Source of the DNA: Ferruginibacter sp.
GTDB lineage: Bacteria; Bacteroidota; Bacteroidia; Chitinophagales; Chitinophagaceae
Direction: 5' to 3'
DNA length: 64,000 nt
NCBI GenBank assembly: GCA_028288705.1
Contig: JAQBNH010000019.1
Location: 62,001 to 126,000, forward strand
Each line of letters starts with the position of its first letter. The first letter of the stretch is position 1. The notes under the pieces are model-generated. The model saw only the letters and a list, made by a program, of their open reading frames with translations. It did no database searches and was not told where the DNA came from. Made by a program: the position numbers and the translations under genes. Shown one piece after another: positions 53,319 to 63,219 of this stretch.

Positions 53319-53759
53319 ATGAACAGTTTTGAGAAAATAATCCAGGTACGCTGGTCGGATCTTGATCCGAACTTCCACGTGCTTCATTCTAAGTATTATG
53401 ATTTCGGCGCCTACTGCCGTATGGCATTTCTGGTGGAAAATGGTTTAACGCCGGCGGTAATGCAGGAGCATGCGATCGGCCCGATCCTGTTTCGTGAAGA
53501 ATGTATTTTTAAACGTGAACTAACTTTTGGTGATGATGTGCTCATCAATGTTCAACTGGTGACCGCACGCACGGATTATTCACGCTGGTCGATGAAACAC
53601 GAGATCTGGAAGAACAAAGAAACGCTATCAGCCATCATAAATATTGATGGTGCCTGGATCGATACGCGCTTACGTAAACTCGCCAATCCGCCAGCTGTTG
53701 TGCAGGAATTGTTTCAATCAGCGCCGAAAGCAGACGGTTATGCCATCAGTGAAAAATAG
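53319..53759 (+). CDS. Acyl-CoA thioesterase (4HBT hot-dog fold)
   Basis: A 146-residue hot-dog-fold protein of the YbgC/4-hydroxybenzoyl-CoA thioesterase group. The N-terminal IQVRWSDLDPNFHVLHSKYYDFG carries the conserved Asp of the catalytic motif (W-x-D-x-D). It hydrolyses acyl-CoA thioesters in the cytoplasm; chain preference unknown. It starts 2 bases before an MFS gene whose ATG follows its stop by 2 bases (operon). Confidence 0.85.
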   Translation: MNSFEKIIQVRWSDLDPNFHVLHSKYYDFGAYCRMAFLVENGLTPAVMQEHAIGPILFREECIFKRELTFGDDVLINVQLVTARTDYSRWSMKHEIWKNKETLSAIINIDGAWIDTRLRKLANPPAVVQELFQSAPKADGYAISEK

Positions 53760-53761
53760 TT

Positions 53762-55003
53762 ATGATCAGCGCAACTAAAAATTTATACCAGCAGGCTTAT
53801 AAAGGCCTGACAAAGCGCATCTGGCTGCTTAGCGTCGTTATGCTCATCAACCGGAGTGGTACGATGGTGCTGGCGTTCATGACCCTGTATTGCGTGCATC
53901 TTGGATATACGATTAAGGAAGGAAGCATGGTTGTCGCGATCTATGGCATTGGTGCGGTGATCGGGGCATTGCTCGGCGGAAAGATCAGTGATAAGGTGGG
54001 CTTTTATTACACGCAATTCGGAGCCTTGTTTTTTGGCGGAATTTTATTTATCGTCCTGGGCCAGATGACAACGCTCACACAAATTTCTATCTGTGCTTTT
54101 TTTCTCAGCATGGTGAATGAAGCATTTCGCCCGGCAAATGCATCGGCCATTGCGCATTACAGCAATCCGCAAAACCGCACGCAATCTTTTTCATTGGTAA
54201 GATTTGCCATCAACCTGGGATGGGGGATAGGCGTGGCCTTGGGTGGGTTTTTAGCATCCATCAATTACCATTTATTATTTTGGGTAGATGGCCTTACCAA
54301 TATGACTGCTGCTCTTTTTTTATTGAGTGTTCTTCCAAAAGTTACCCTGGCGCAACAAAAGAATACCGGTGCGGTAAAAAAAGCCGGGATGGAAAGATCT
54401 CCCTACAGGGACAAAGCATTTTTATACTTCCTGTTTTTCACGATTCTTTTTTCTATTTGCTTTTTCCAGTTGTTTACTACGGTGCCGATATTCTTTAAAG
54501 AACACCTGCATTTATCAGAACGGAAGATTGGTATCGTCATGGCAGTGAATGGGGTGCTGATTGCATTATTGGAAATGGTGTTGGTTTATAAATTAGAAGG
54601 GCGCCGCCCATATCTTTTCCTGATGCGCGTGGGTGCCGTACTGATGGGCATTTCGTTTTTGTTGCTGGATCTGCCGCTGGCTAACGGCTTTGTTGTTGCG
54701 ATGCTGGCGATGCTCGTGCTAACGTTTGCGGAGATGGTCTCCATGCCCTTTATGAACAGTTATTACATTGGCAGAAGTACAGAACAAACAAGAGGACAGT
54801 ATGCCGGTATGTATACGATGGGATGGAGTGCGGCGCAAGTGATCGGCAGCCTGGCCGGTGGCGCACTGGCTTTCGGTATCGGTTACCAGAAACTATGGAT
54901 AGGGGTATGCTTGCTTTGCATTATAGCAGCCGGCGGATATTTTTGGATGCAGCATAAATTTCATCCCAAGCCAAACGAATTGAATGCTTCCGTAGAGGCA
55001 TAA
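53762..55003 (+). CDS. MFS transporter
   Basis: A 413-residue major facilitator with 12 predicted helices and the motif GGKISDKVGFYYTQ (G-x-x-x-D-K-x-G) between helices two and three. NAFRPANASAIAHYSNPQNRTQSFSLVRFAINLGWGIGVALGG, in the fourth and fifth helices, is typical of the drug-efflux-like Bacteroidota group. Substrate unknown. It starts 2 bases after the thioesterase stop and is probably co-transcribed with it. Confidence 0.85.
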   Translation: MISATKNLYQQAYKGLTKRIWLLSVVMLINRSGTMVLAFMTLYCVHLGYTIKEGSMVVAIYGIGAVIGALLGGKISDKVGFYYTQFGALFFGGILFIVLGQMTTLTQISICAFFLSMVNEAFRPANASAIAHYSNPQNRTQSFSLVRFAINLGWGIGVALGGFLASINYHLLFWVDGLTNMTAALFLLSVLPKVTLAQQKNTGAVKKAGMERSPYRDKAFLYFLFFTILFSICFFQLFTTVPIFFKEHLHLSERKIGIVMAVNGVLIALLEMVLVYKLEGRRPYLFLMRVGAVLMGISFLLLDLPLANGFVVAMLAMLVLTFAEMVSMPFMNSYYIGRSTEQTRGQYAGMYTMGWSAAQVIGSLAGGALAFGIGYQKLWIGVCLLCIIAAGGYFWMQHKFHPKPNELNASVEA

Positions 55004-55004
55004 A

Positions 55005-55033
55005 AAAAGGAGCTGAATATCAACTCCTCTTTT
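55005..55033 (+). terminator. Possible terminator after the MFS gene
   Basis: Arms GGAG-TGA / TCA-CTCC with one mismatch around ATA, flanked by an A run and a T-rich end. Weak stem, shared by the convergent DUF6263 gene. Confidence 0.5.
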
Positions 55034-55050
55034 ATCTTCATCGAAATTAT

Positions 55051-55890
55051 TTATTCGTAGCTGATCGTTGTCTTCGTTTTACCTGTTACCACTTGTGATT
55101 GTCCGCTCATATCCACCGTACTGTTGATGTCGCCAACCAATGTTCTTGTTTTAACTGCAGCAGTTTTTGTGTTAACGGTCAACTGCCCTGTTGAATTGGT
55201 ATCCATTGTTACATCGAACTGCATGCCCATCATTTCCATCGCTGATGTTCCTGCGATGTGACTGGTAAGGCTCACTGTTGCTATGTCTTTATCAAGGGAT
55301 AATAATTTATAGCTGTTCACCGTTTTCATTTTCTCCACAGAAGAAGAATCTGTCCAGCTGTCGCCAACTTTTTTACCGGCGGGCACCAGGAAAAATGCAC
55401 CTGCTACCAATGCATCATCATTTGCGCCTGCAGCATTCGTCATCATGCTCATCGGGTCTGCATCGTCGGTTTTCACTTCCACTATTTTTTCAGCGGTTAC
55501 TTTACCGGTTTTGCGATAGATGGTCATCGTTTTCACTTTATCCAGTTCTGCTGACAGTGATTTTCCCAATTCTGATTCACGATCTTCCTTTTTATCGGAA
55601 TCGAAATCCATTACTTTACCCATCATGTCGGTGTGCATCTGCATTTTTACCACGCTGCTGCTGATCTTAAAACTATCAGGCTGAACTTCTTTCACAACGA
55701 TGTTATGTTCTGTTTTTGCATTGTTGGTCATTTGCATGCCCATACCAAGATCGGTTTCCTGTTCGGTGGTACTGATAATGCGAATCTTCTGGTCTTTCGC
55801 TAATACGATGCCTTTTGAATCGCCCGTATTTTTTTGCGCCATGGAAGCGGCAGAGATAAACAAGGAAAGAATGAGAATAGTTTTTTTCAT
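55051..55890 (-). CDS. DUF6263 secreted protein
   Basis: A 279-residue exported protein with signal peptide MKKTILILSLFISAASMAQ. The mature part is beta-rich and Met-rich (TDLGMGMQMTNNAKTEHN, MDFDSDKKEDRESELGK, MEMMGMQFDVTMDTN), with FFLVPAGKKVGDSWTDSS near the centre. This is the pattern of DUF6263, a family of unknown function found in Bacteroidota envelopes. It probably lies in the periplasm. Single gene. Confidence 0.8.
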   Translation of the reverse strand: MKKTILILSLFISAASMAQKNTGDSKGIVLAKDQKIRIISTTEQETDLGMGMQMTNNAKTEHNIVVKEVQPDSFKISSSVVKMQMHTDMMGKVMDFDSDKKEDRESELGKSLSAELDKVKTMTIYRKTGKVTAEKIVEVKTDDADPMSMMTNAAGANDDALVAGAFFLVPAGKKVGDSWTDSSSVEKMKTVNSYKLLSLDKDIATVSLTSHIAGTSAMEMMGMQFDVTMDTNSTGQLTVNTKTAAVKTRTLVGDINSTVDMSGQSQVVTGKTKTTISYE

Positions 55891-55982
55891 ATGTTATTTA
55901 GCTTGAGGCGTAAAAATAAATCGAATTTTGATACGCCGGATTTTTGAAATGTTAGTGTTTGGATAATAATATGCAAAAAAAT

Positions 55983-56004
55983 GGGTCGCTGTTTCCAGCG
56001 ACCC
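55983..56004 (-). terminator. Terminator of the cold-shock gene
   Basis: Perfect 8-bp stem GGGTCGCT / AGCGACCC with a GTTTCC loop, 26 bases after the stop of the minus-strand cold-shock gene and followed (on that strand) by a T run. Confidence 0.85.
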
Positions 56005-56029
56005 TTAAGAAATTTAAATGAGTGGTCAT

Positions 56030-56233
56030 TTATCCTACAACTGTTACATTAACAGCATTCATTCCTTTTTTACCATTTTGCAATTCGAATTCAACTTTAT
56101 CACCTTCTTTGATGTCGTTGATTAAACCGCTAACGTGTACGAAAGTTTCTTTGTCAGAATCATCGTGTTTGATAAAACCGAAACCTTTTTCTGAGTTGAA
56201 AAACTTAACGGTGCCTTGATTTTTAGTGTCCAT
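56030..56233 (-). CDS. Cold-shock protein (CspA family)
   Basis: A 67-residue cold-shock domain protein: GTVKFFNSEKGFGFIKHDDSDKETFVHVSGL carries RNP1 (KGFGFI) and RNP2 (VFVH-like TFVHV), then GDKVEFELQNGKKGMNAVNVTVV. It binds single-stranded RNA and DNA and acts as an RNA chaperone. The ATG giving MDTKNQGTVKFF is chosen; the 10-residue upstream extension is not conserved in the family. Confidence 0.95.
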   Translation of the reverse strand: MDTKNQGTVKFFNSEKGFGFIKHDDSDKETFVHVSGLINDIKEGDKVEFELQNGKKGMNAVNVTVVG

Positions 56234-56463
56234 TTTAATTTGTATTGTATTAATAAAGCGCAAAGATACGGGTTTACATCGGGATAACAGATGCTAATCT
56301 TAAAATCTATGCTAAAATGCGGAAAAGAAAATTACGGGGGCACATTAATTCGCGGTTTTGCTGACTGTCAGGGCTTTTAATGACGTCAATAAAAAAGAAT
56401 TCCCGATCCGGAAAAATAGTTCGCTGATTAATTTTTAGATTTACGTTCCCCAAACTCCTCTAT

Positions 56464-57540
56464 ATGCAAGTGAAACAAGCAGTTATTACCGGTACAGGAA
56501 GTTTTGTTCCGCCGGTGGTAAAAACAAACCAGGAATTTACGGCGAATCCTTTTTATGGAGAAGACCATCTCCGCATTGACACCGATCCGCAGGAAGTGGT
56601 GCGGAAGTTTCAGCAGATAACAGGTATTGCTGAACGCCGTTATGCCAACAATGATATGGATGCTTCGGATATGGCGCTTGCTGCTGCTCGCGTGGCATTA
56701 GAAGATGCAGCCTGCGATCCGGAAACCATCGACCAGATCATCGTGGCACACAACTTTGGGAACGTCGTGAAAAATACGATTCAAACAGATGTGCTGCCAG
56801 CGCTTGCATCCCGGGTGAAACACGGGCTTGCCATCAAAAATCCGTCCTGCATTCCCTACGATATTTTGTTTGGTTGCCCGGGCTGGATCCAGGGCGTGAT
56901 CCAGGCGGATGCATTTTTCAAAGCAGGCATGGCAAAGAAATGTTTGGTAATCGGCACAGAAGCATTAAGTCGGGTACTGGATGTTTACGATCGCGATAGT
57001 ATGATTTTTTCCGATGGTGCTGGTGCTGCCGTGCTGGAGATTCAGGACGGAGAGGATCCGGCTCCCGGAATTTTATCTACGGCCGTGCAGGCGCATTGCG
57101 GGGAGGAAGTGGACTACCTCTATTTTGGTAAATCAAATTTCCCCAATGCAGATCCTGGTATCAGGTATATCAAAATGAAAGGCAGGAAAGTGTATGAGTA
57201 TGCCATGACCTATGTTCCGCTGGCGATGAAAGATTGCCTGGATAAATCAGGTGTGCCGATTGATCAGTTGAAAAAAGTTTTCCTGCACCAGGCGAATGAA
57301 AAAATGGATGAAGGCATTATTAAAGCGATGTACAAATTATATGGAGCCGTTGCTCCGAAAGATATTATGCCGATGAGTATTCATAAACTCGGCAACAGTT
57401 CAGTCGCTACTGTTCCTACGTTGTATGATATGGTGAAACGCGGAATGATGGCTGAGCACCAGTTGCAACCGGGTGATGTGGTGCTTTTCGCATCTGTTGG
57501 TGCGGGCATGAATATCAATGCGTTTTGTTATCGCGTTTGA
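56464..57540 (+). CDS. 3-oxoacyl-ACP synthase III family protein (KAS III)
   Basis: A 358-residue thiolase-fold enzyme of the FabH family. The catalytic triad is visible: Cys138 (LFGCPGWIQG), His275 (FLHQANEKM) and Asn311 (LGNSSVATVP); GAGMNINAFCYRV is the usual end. It condenses an acyl-CoA primer with malonyl-ACP to start fatty-acid or polyketide-like chains. The absence of neighbouring fab genes and its divergent motifs suggest a specialised rather than the main FabH. Start ATG at 56464. Confidence 0.87.
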   Translation: MQVKQAVITGTGSFVPPVVKTNQEFTANPFYGEDHLRIDTDPQEVVRKFQQITGIAERRYANNDMDASDMALAAARVALEDAACDPETIDQIIVAHNFGNVVKNTIQTDVLPALASRVKHGLAIKNPSCIPYDILFGCPGWIQGVIQADAFFKAGMAKKCLVIGTEALSRVLDVYDRDSMIFSDGAGAAVLEIQDGEDPAPGILSTAVQAHCGEEVDYLYFGKSNFPNADPGIRYIKMKGRKVYEYAMTYVPLAMKDCLDKSGVPIDQLKKVFLHQANEKMDEGIIKAMYKLYGAVAPKDIMPMSIHKLGNSSVATVPTLYDMVKRGMMAEHQLQPGDVVLFASVGAGMNINAFCYRV

Positions 57541-57546
57541 TCAGGA

Positions 57547-57627
57547 TCAGGAGCCGGCGTTCACAGTAAGATAGGCCAGCACTGAAAGCATCATTACAGC
57601 TACAACGATCAGGAATGTCTTTTTCAT
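57547..57627 (-). CDS. 26-residue membrane peptide
   Basis: A short minus-strand frame, MKKTFLIVVAVMMLSVLAYL then TVNAGS, from 57627 to 57547. It is a positively charged start followed by one membrane helix, a classic small membrane protein or free signal-peptide-like peptide. It lies in a gap between two genes with an AT-rich upstream region that could hold a promoter. No homolog is recognised. Confidence 0.45.
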   Translation of the reverse strand: MKKTFLIVVAVMMLSVLAYLTVNAGS

Positions 57628-57720
57628 CGTAATTTCTTTGTGGTTATTTTAACAGAGCAAAAAACTATGCCAAAGAAAAAAAACGTGCAAAACAAATAAT
57701 CATTGCGTTAGTGGAAAAAT

Positions 57721-57745
57721 AAATGCCCCGGGTTACGGGGCATTT
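57721..57745. terminator. Terminator of gcvP
   Basis: Perfect 10-bp stem AAATGCCCCG / CGGGGCATTT with a GGTTA loop, 25 bases beyond the gcvP stop, with A/T runs on both sides. Confidence 0.88.
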
Positions 57746-57770
57746 TACTGTAGTAATTTGTCTATAAAAA

Positions 57771-60662
57771 TTAAGCACTCACTTCTTCTAAATAAGAACT
57801 TACCGGTTCACAGGTACAAATCAGGTTCCTGTCACCATAAGTATTATTCACGCGGCTTACACTTGGCCAGAATTTATTTCCTTTTACATATTCCAGCGGG
57901 AAGGCTGCAGTCTGCCTGCTGTATGCATGATTCCATTCATCAGCGGTGATAACGAACTGTGTATGTGGTGCATGTTTCAGCGGGTTGTCGGATTTATCGG
58001 CAGTACCATCTTCAATCGCTTTTATCTCTGCCCGAATGCTCAACATTGCGTCGCAAAAACGATCCAGTTCTGATTTGTCTTCACTTTCGGTTGGCTCGAT
58101 CATGATCGTTCCGGCAACAGGGAAACTTAATGTTGGGGCATGAAAATTATAATCCATCAAACGCTTGGCAACATCTTCTGCTTCAATACCGGCGGATTGT
58201 TTAAACGGACGCAGGTCTACAATAAACTCATGTGCACAGGTTCCGTTCTTCCCGGTATATAAAATTTTGAAATCATTTTTCAACCTTGCTTTCATATAGT
58301 TCGCATTCAGGATCGCGTACTCTGTACTTTTCTTCAGGCCATCCGCCCCAAGTAATTTTATATAAGCATAGCTGATCAGCAAAATGCTCGCGCTTCCAAA
58401 TGCCGCAGCACTTACCGCATGAATAGCTTTTGCATTTTCTTCCTGGAACACATGTCCCGGAAGATAAGGCGCCAGTTTATCATTTACGCAGATCGGGCCC
58501 ATGCCTGGTCCGCCGCCGCCATGAGGAATAGCAAAAGTTTTATGCAAATTTAAATGACAAACATCCGCACCAATATGGCCGGGAGAAGTCAATCCAACCT
58601 GTGCATTCATGTTCGCGCCATCCATATACACCAATCCGCCATTCGTATGGATCAGCTCACATATTTCTTTGATGCTCTCTTCAAATACACCATGCGTACT
58701 TGGGTAGGTCACCATCAGGCCGGCCAGGTGTTCTTTATGTTTTTCTGCATTGGCACGCAGATCTTCTACGTCTATATTTCCTGCTTCATCACATTTCGTT
58801 ACCACCACTTTAAATCCTGCCATCACCGCGGAAGCCGGGTTTGTTCCATGTGCAGAAATCGGGATCAGGATAATATTCCGGTGATCTTCTTTTCGGTCTG
58901 CATGATAAGCACGGATCGTTAAAAGGCCCGCGTATTCGCCCTGCGCTCCGCTATTGGGTTGGAGTGAAGTCGCCGTGAAACCCGTGATCTCGCTTAACCA
59001 GCTTTCCAGTTCTGTAATGATCTTGCGATAACCTTTCCATTGATCCTGCGGAGCGAAAGGATGTATGCTGTTGAATTCTGGCCAGCTAACCGGGATCAGT
59101 TGCGTAGCTGCATTTAATTTCATTGTGCAACTTCCCAGGGAGATCATGGAAGTATTTAAGCTCAGATCTTTGTTCTCCAGACTTTTGATGTAACGCATCA
59201 TTTCACTTTCACTTCTGTGGGAATTGAACACGGGATGCGTGAGGTATTCAGAAGTCCTGGTCAATGCGGATGGGATGTTTTCCAATAAACTGTCCGCATC
59301 AAAATTAGCAACCGCCTGGTCACTGTTTTGGGTAGACGCAAAAACGTGGAGAATGTTGAGGATATCGCGCTGCGTCGTAGTTTCATCAATAGAAATACTT
59401 ACGCTGCTTCCATCATAATGAAAATTGATCTCTTGTTTTTCTGCTGCTGCTTTTAATCCGGCAACATCTGCTACGGTAATTTTCAGCGTATCAAAATAAT
59501 GGGCGTTCTCGTTTTTAAAACCGAGCGCTGCCAATTCTTTATCCAGCGTACTGGCCAACAGGCTGATTCTTTTGGCAATATTTTTCAATCCCTCTGCACC
59601 ATGATACACGGCATACATCGCGGCCATATTCGCCAGTAATGCCTGGGCTGTACAAATGTTGCTCGTGGCTTTTTCCCTGCGGATATGCTGCTCCCGTGTT
59701 TGCAAGGCCATACGTAAGCAACGGTTGCCCTGTGCATCCATACTCACGCCGATAATACGCCCGGGAATATTTCTTTTAAATTCATCTTTTGTTGCAAAGA
59801 AGGCCGCATGCGGACCGCCAAAGCCCATCGGAACGCCAAAGCGTTGCGAGTTACCGATTGCTACATCAGCTCCCAGATCGCCCGGTGCTTTCAGTAAGGT
59901 GAGCGCCATTAGATCCGTTGCCATCACCACCATGGCATTCACAGCATGAGCGGCGTTGATAAAGTTTTGATAATCGGACACCAAACCGTTGCTGTTTGGG
60001 TATTGAACGATCGCCCCAAAATAACTTTCATCAAGATTTGCAGATAAATAATCACCGAAAACCAGTTCGATGCCGACCGGTTTTGCGCGCGTTACAAGAA
60101 TGTCTTTTGTTTGCGCGAAGATCGCATCGTCAACAAAAAATTTCGGTGCGGTGATATGATCGTGGTCTTTGTTTTTATGGTTGAATAACATCGCCATGGC
60201 TTCTGCTGCGGCTGTGCCTTCATCCAGCAAACTGGCATTGGCAATTGGCAAAGCTGTGAGGTCGCTCACCATGGTTTGAAAATTCAACAAACTTTCCAGC
60301 CGGCCTTGTGCGATTTCCGCCTGGTATGGCGTGTATTGGGTATACCATCCCGGATTTTCGAAAACGGTGCGCAGGATCACACTGGGAACGATCGTGTTAT
60401 AATAACCCTGGCCGATATAAGTTTTAAATACTTTGTTGAGGCCCGCCGTTTTTTTCAGTTCGATCAGGTATTCATGTTCACTAACAGGCCCGCCCGTACG
60501 CAACGGTCCGTTGGATCGAATAGAAGAAGGAACGGTTTTGCTGATGAGTTCATCAATAGAAGCAGCGCCAATCGTTTTCAGCATTTCTGCTGTTTCGCTT
60601 TCATTGGGGCCGATATGTCTTTGGGTAAACTCGTGTTGTTGCTGTTCGAAAAGATTCATCAT
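57771..60662 (-). CDS. gcvP: Glycine dehydrogenase (decarboxylating), P-protein
   Basis: A 963-residue single-chain P-protein of the glycine cleavage system. [21 protein letters not shown] opens the N-terminal half; the C-terminal half has the PLP-lysine motif [19 protein letters not shown] and the preceding [15 protein letters not shown]. It decarboxylates glycine and passes the aminomethyl group to the lipoyl H-protein. Being a fusion of the alpha and beta parts (about 960 residues) is usual in Bacteroidota and Proteobacteria. gcvT and gcvH are not in this window. MMNL may start at the first or second Met. Confidence 0.97.
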   Translation of the reverse strand: MMNLFEQQQHEFTQRHIGPNESETAEMLKTIGAASIDELISKTVPSSIRSNGPLRTGGPVSEHEYLIELKKTAGLNKVFKTYIGQGYYNTIVPSVILRTVFENPGWYTQYTPYQAEIAQGRLESLLNFQTMVSDLTALPIANASLLDEGTAAAEAMAMLFNHKNKDHDHITAPKFFVDDAIFAQTKDILVTRAKPVGIELVFGDYLSANLDESYFGAIVQYPNSNGLVSDYQNFINAAHAVNAMVVMATDLMALTLLKAPGDLGADVAIGNSQRFGVPMGFGGPHAAFFATKDEFKRNIPGRIIGVSMDAQGNRCLRMALQTREQHIRREKATSNICTAQALLANMAAMYAVYHGAEGLKNIAKRISLLASTLDKELAALGFKNENAHYFDTLKITVADVAGLKAAAEKQEINFHYDGSSVSISIDETTTQRDILNILHVFASTQNSDQAVANFDADSLLENIPSALTRTSEYLTHPVFNSHRSESEMMRYIKSLENKDLSLNTSMISLGSCTMKLNAATQLIPVSWPEFNSIHPFAPQDQWKGYRKIITELESWLSEITGFTATSLQPNSGAQGEYAGLLTIRAYHADRKEDHRNIILIPISAHGTNPASAVMAGFKVVVTKCDEAGNIDVEDLRANAEKHKEHLAGLMVTYPSTHGVFEESIKEICELIHTNGGLVYMDGANMNAQVGLTSPGHIGADVCHLNLHKTFAIPHGGGGPGMGPICVNDKLAPYLPGHVFQEENAKAIHAVSAAAFGSASILLISYAYIKLLGADGLKKSTEYAILNANYMKARLKNDFKILYTGKNGTCAHEFIVDLRPFKQSAGIEAEDVAKRLMDYNFHAPTLSFPVAGTIMIEPTESEDKSELDRFCDAMLSIRAEIKAIEDGTADKSDNPLKHAPHTQFVITADEWNHAYSRQTAAFPLEYVKGNKFWPSVSRVNNTYGDRNLICTCEPVSSYLEEVSA

Positions 60663-60900
60663 GATGATTTGTCCGCTTTTTAACTCCGAAGAAAGTCAGC
60701 CTGCCAAAAATCCCGGAGCCGGGTGATAAGTCGCCGCAAATTTACGTCAACACAACTATATTTCTTTCTTAAATATAGGGTTGATTTCGTTTGTGGAAAA
60801 TTCACGGCCAGCGCCACTTTTACTGCCGGCAGCCGCTGAATCCTTTCCTATAACCGATTTTCCCAACTATTGTTTATTTTGCCTCACCAACACTACACTT

Positions 60901-61734
60901 ATGCGTTCATCCGTTTGCCTTAATTGTTCGATGTTTCTTGAGCCGAGCCAGAAGTTTTGCCCGGCCTGCGGACAAAAAACCGATACCCACAGGCTCACAA
61001 TGCCCCATTTTTCACACGAATTGTTTCATGCCTTTACCCATACAGATAAAAGTATATTTCAATTACTTAAACAACTCGCGACGAGGCCGGGCACTACAGC
61101 CCGCGAATACATCCAGGGCAAAAGGGTAAGCTATTTTAACCCGTTCACTTTTTTTCTTATCCTGATGGGCCTTTTCGTTTTCTCCAATATGTATTTTAAG
61201 CCGCCGATGGAAAAACGCGAGCCCGATCCCCGGGTTTTGCAGTATATGCCAAACGCGCAGGCAAAGGCCCAATATATCAGCATGATGCACCGGGTTAATA
61301 ACGCCATGACTGTTTTTCAGAAACATGGAAATGTTGTAGCAATGATTGCCGTGCCCTTTTTCTCTTTGTTCACCTGGGCATTCTTTCGCAGAAAAAAATA
61401 TAATTACGCTGAACACCTTACAGCTAATATGCTGTTCATTGCTTTTAGTAACCTGATTTTCACGATCGTTATTTTTCCCCTGCAGGCGATGATCCACGGA
61501 CCGGCGCAGAATGTATTTATTATTGGAGCGATGTTATTGCAGGCAGTTTATATTGCCTGGAGCCTGAATGGTTTCCTATTGTTGGCTCCTGGCTGGCCAC
61601 GGGTTAAATCTTTCGCCGTGAGTTTATTTTGTGTGGGGTTATGGCTCTTGTTTTCGCTAACTGTTATGGCGCTGTACATTTATCAGAATGGTGATTTTTA
61701 TAAATTTTTTGGAAGGATGATGGGCGCGAAATAG
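60901..61734 (+). CDS. DUF3667 membrane protein
   Basis: A 277-residue membrane protein with an N-terminal zinc-ribbon-like module, VCLNCSMFLEPSQKFCPACGQKT (two CxxC pairs), followed by HFSHELFHAFTHTDKSIFQLLKQLATRPGTTAREYIQGKRVSYFNPFTFFLIL. This order defines DUF3667, a Bacteroidota family of unknown function. About five membrane helices follow (FTFFLILMGLFVFSNMYF, MIAVPFFSLFTWAFF, and others). The ATG at 60901 starts the zinc ribbon; a frame extension to 60781 begins with TTG and is not conserved. Confidence 0.88.
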   Translation: MRSSVCLNCSMFLEPSQKFCPACGQKTDTHRLTMPHFSHELFHAFTHTDKSIFQLLKQLATRPGTTAREYIQGKRVSYFNPFTFFLILMGLFVFSNMYFKPPMEKREPDPRVLQYMPNAQAKAQYISMMHRVNNAMTVFQKHGNVVAMIAVPFFSLFTWAFFRRKKYNYAEHLTANMLFIAFSNLIFTIVIFPLQAMIHGPAQNVFIIGAMLLQAVYIAWSLNGFLLLAPGWPRVKSFAVSLFCVGLWLLFSLTVMALYIYQNGDFYKFFGRMMGAK

Positions 61735-61786
61735 CAGCAGAAGCGCTGACCTTTGCAGATCGCGGTCAATAAACGATCTTTGCCGG

Positions 61787-62272
61787 ATGGAGAAAGGGCC
61801 ATTGCATAATTGGGAGAAAAAGTCTGCAGAGAAACAAAAGCTCTTTCGCCGTTTTTTGCAACGTGCCGATAAAAACAAAGTGCTGAAAGTGCTGCCGGAT
61901 CTTCATGAAGAGGCATTTGAAAAGATCGATTGCCTGCAATGCGCCAATTGCTGCAAGAATTATTCTCCCCGTTTTAAAACGCCGGATATCAAGCGGATCT
62001 CCAAACACCTGAAGATGAAAGAAGGCAGTTTTATCGAGCAATATTTACAACTCGACCATGAAGGCGATTATGTGCTGAAAACGAAGCCCTGTGCTTTTTT
62101 AGGCGCAGATAATTATTGCAGTATTTATGAGGTGCGTCCATCAGACTGCAGCCGTTTCCCATACACTGATGAGGACGTGATATTAAAAAGGCCCGATCTT
62201 ACCTTAAAGAATTCCACCTTTTGCCCGATCACTTATTTTGTCTTGGACCGATTATCGGCAGATCTAAAATAA
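61787..62272 (+). CDS. YkgJ-type cysteine-cluster protein
   Basis: A 161-residue cytoplasmic protein with the YkgJ/UPF0153 cysteine cluster: IDCLQCANCCKNYSPRF near residue 45-60 and KPCAFLGADNYCSIYEVRPSDCSRFPY near 100-125, followed by CPITYFVLDRL. The Cys spacing suggests a zinc or Fe-S centre. Function is unproven (some relatives are linked to Fe-S oxidoreductases). Its stop codon abuts the stop of the convergent MBL-fold gene. Confidence 0.88.
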   Translation: MEKGPLHNWEKKSAEKQKLFRRFLQRADKNKVLKVLPDLHEEAFEKIDCLQCANCCKNYSPRFKTPDIKRISKHLKMKEGSFIEQYLQLDHEGDYVLKTKPCAFLGADNYCSIYEVRPSDCSRFPYTDEDVILKRPDLTLKNSTFCPITYFVLDRLSADLK

Positions 62273-63169
62273 TCAGGAAGTCAGCTCCAGGTAAGCAGCC
62301 GTCAGCGGGCGTTCAATGCCGTCGCCTTTCCATTCAGGCGAACCGGGAATTGTTGTAGCTTTCAGAATTTCCTGCTGTGTTTTTCCTGCTTTGATTTCAG
62401 CAGCTGTAAAGGCCAGTAAATTTCCTAAATAGTCACGGAAGGCGAGCAGGTCCGGCGCTTTCAAAATCACATCATAACCGGTTCCTGCGTGGCCGCTGAT
62501 ATAGGTCGTTTTCTTCTTGAATTTTTTCGTGGTCTTTTCTAATACGGTGATCCAGCTGGAGATACTTGCGCCGGCAGTTTTGTCGATGAACGGATGGCGG
62601 CGGTTAAACACCAGATCACCCATGTGCACGATCTTTTCATCTTTAAACGAAACCACGCTATCACCATTTGTATGCCCGGCACCAAAATAATTCAGGCAAA
62701 TAGTTTCGCCACCGATCTTCTCACACCAAACATCTTTGTACGTCTGATCAGGATATAATTGTTTGTCTTCTTTTTTATCTTTCCTCGCGGTGAGTTCCTG
62801 GTTTTCCTTGCTGTTCTCGTGGGCCAGTACATGCGGCACCAATCCTTTAAAAGCAATATTGCCGGCTGTATGATCGCCATGATGATGTGTGTTGATCAAT
62901 AAACGAAAGGGCGTTGTAGTTTTCTTTTTTAATTCATCGATCAGGTGAGCAGCAGAATCTGGGAACTGGGCGTCAACGATAATCGCACCTTCCTTGTTCA
63001 ACATAAATAAGATCGTTCCGCCTTTCTCCGTAAATATCCCGATGTCTTTTGTCAGCATACGGATATTGTACGCGGGATCTGCTAAAAAAGACGCCAGCGT
63101 TTTTGTATTTAAAAAGGCCAGGGCACTTAACGTGAGTCCTGTATTGCGGAGAAAAGATCTGCGTTGCAT
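62273..63169 (-). CDS. Exported MBL-fold metallo-hydrolase
   Basis: A 298-residue protein with an N-terminal twin-arginine-like signal, MQRRSFLRNTGLTLSALAFL, so it is probably exported folded. The metallo-beta-lactamase core has THHHGDHTAGN (HxHxDH, His95-His100), a later NYFGAGHTNGDSVV with a His ligand, HMGDLVF with the bridging Asp, and SGHAGTG with the last His. It binds two zinc ions and hydrolyses an unknown substrate (lactone, thioester or nucleotide cyclase-like). Convergent with the YkgJ gene; no operon partner. Confidence 0.88.
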   Translation of the reverse strand: MQRRSFLRNTGLTLSALAFLNTKTLASFLADPAYNIRMLTKDIGIFTEKGGTILFMLNKEGAIIVDAQFPDSAAHLIDELKKKTTTPFRLLINTHHHGDHTAGNIAFKGLVPHVLAHENSKENQELTARKDKKEDKQLYPDQTYKDVWCEKIGGETICLNYFGAGHTNGDSVVSFKDEKIVHMGDLVFNRRHPFIDKTAGASISSWITVLEKTTKKFKKKTTYISGHAGTGYDVILKAPDLLAFRDYLGNLLAFTAAEIKAGKTQQEILKATTIPGSPEWKGDGIERPLTAAYLELTS

Positions 63170-63219
63170 AAAAAAGATTTAGACGATTAAGTTACTGAAT
63201 CGCGACTAACGTGCCAACA

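Noticed and set aside
53762..55003. Link of the MFS gene to the thioesterase as a known export pathway
   Set aside because: The gene pair is adjacent, but no family evidence connects the functions, so only co-transcription is claimed.
57946..60683. Plus-strand frames of up to 135 codons across gcvP
   Set aside because: They are antisense shadows of the strongly conserved gcvP gene and contain no domains.
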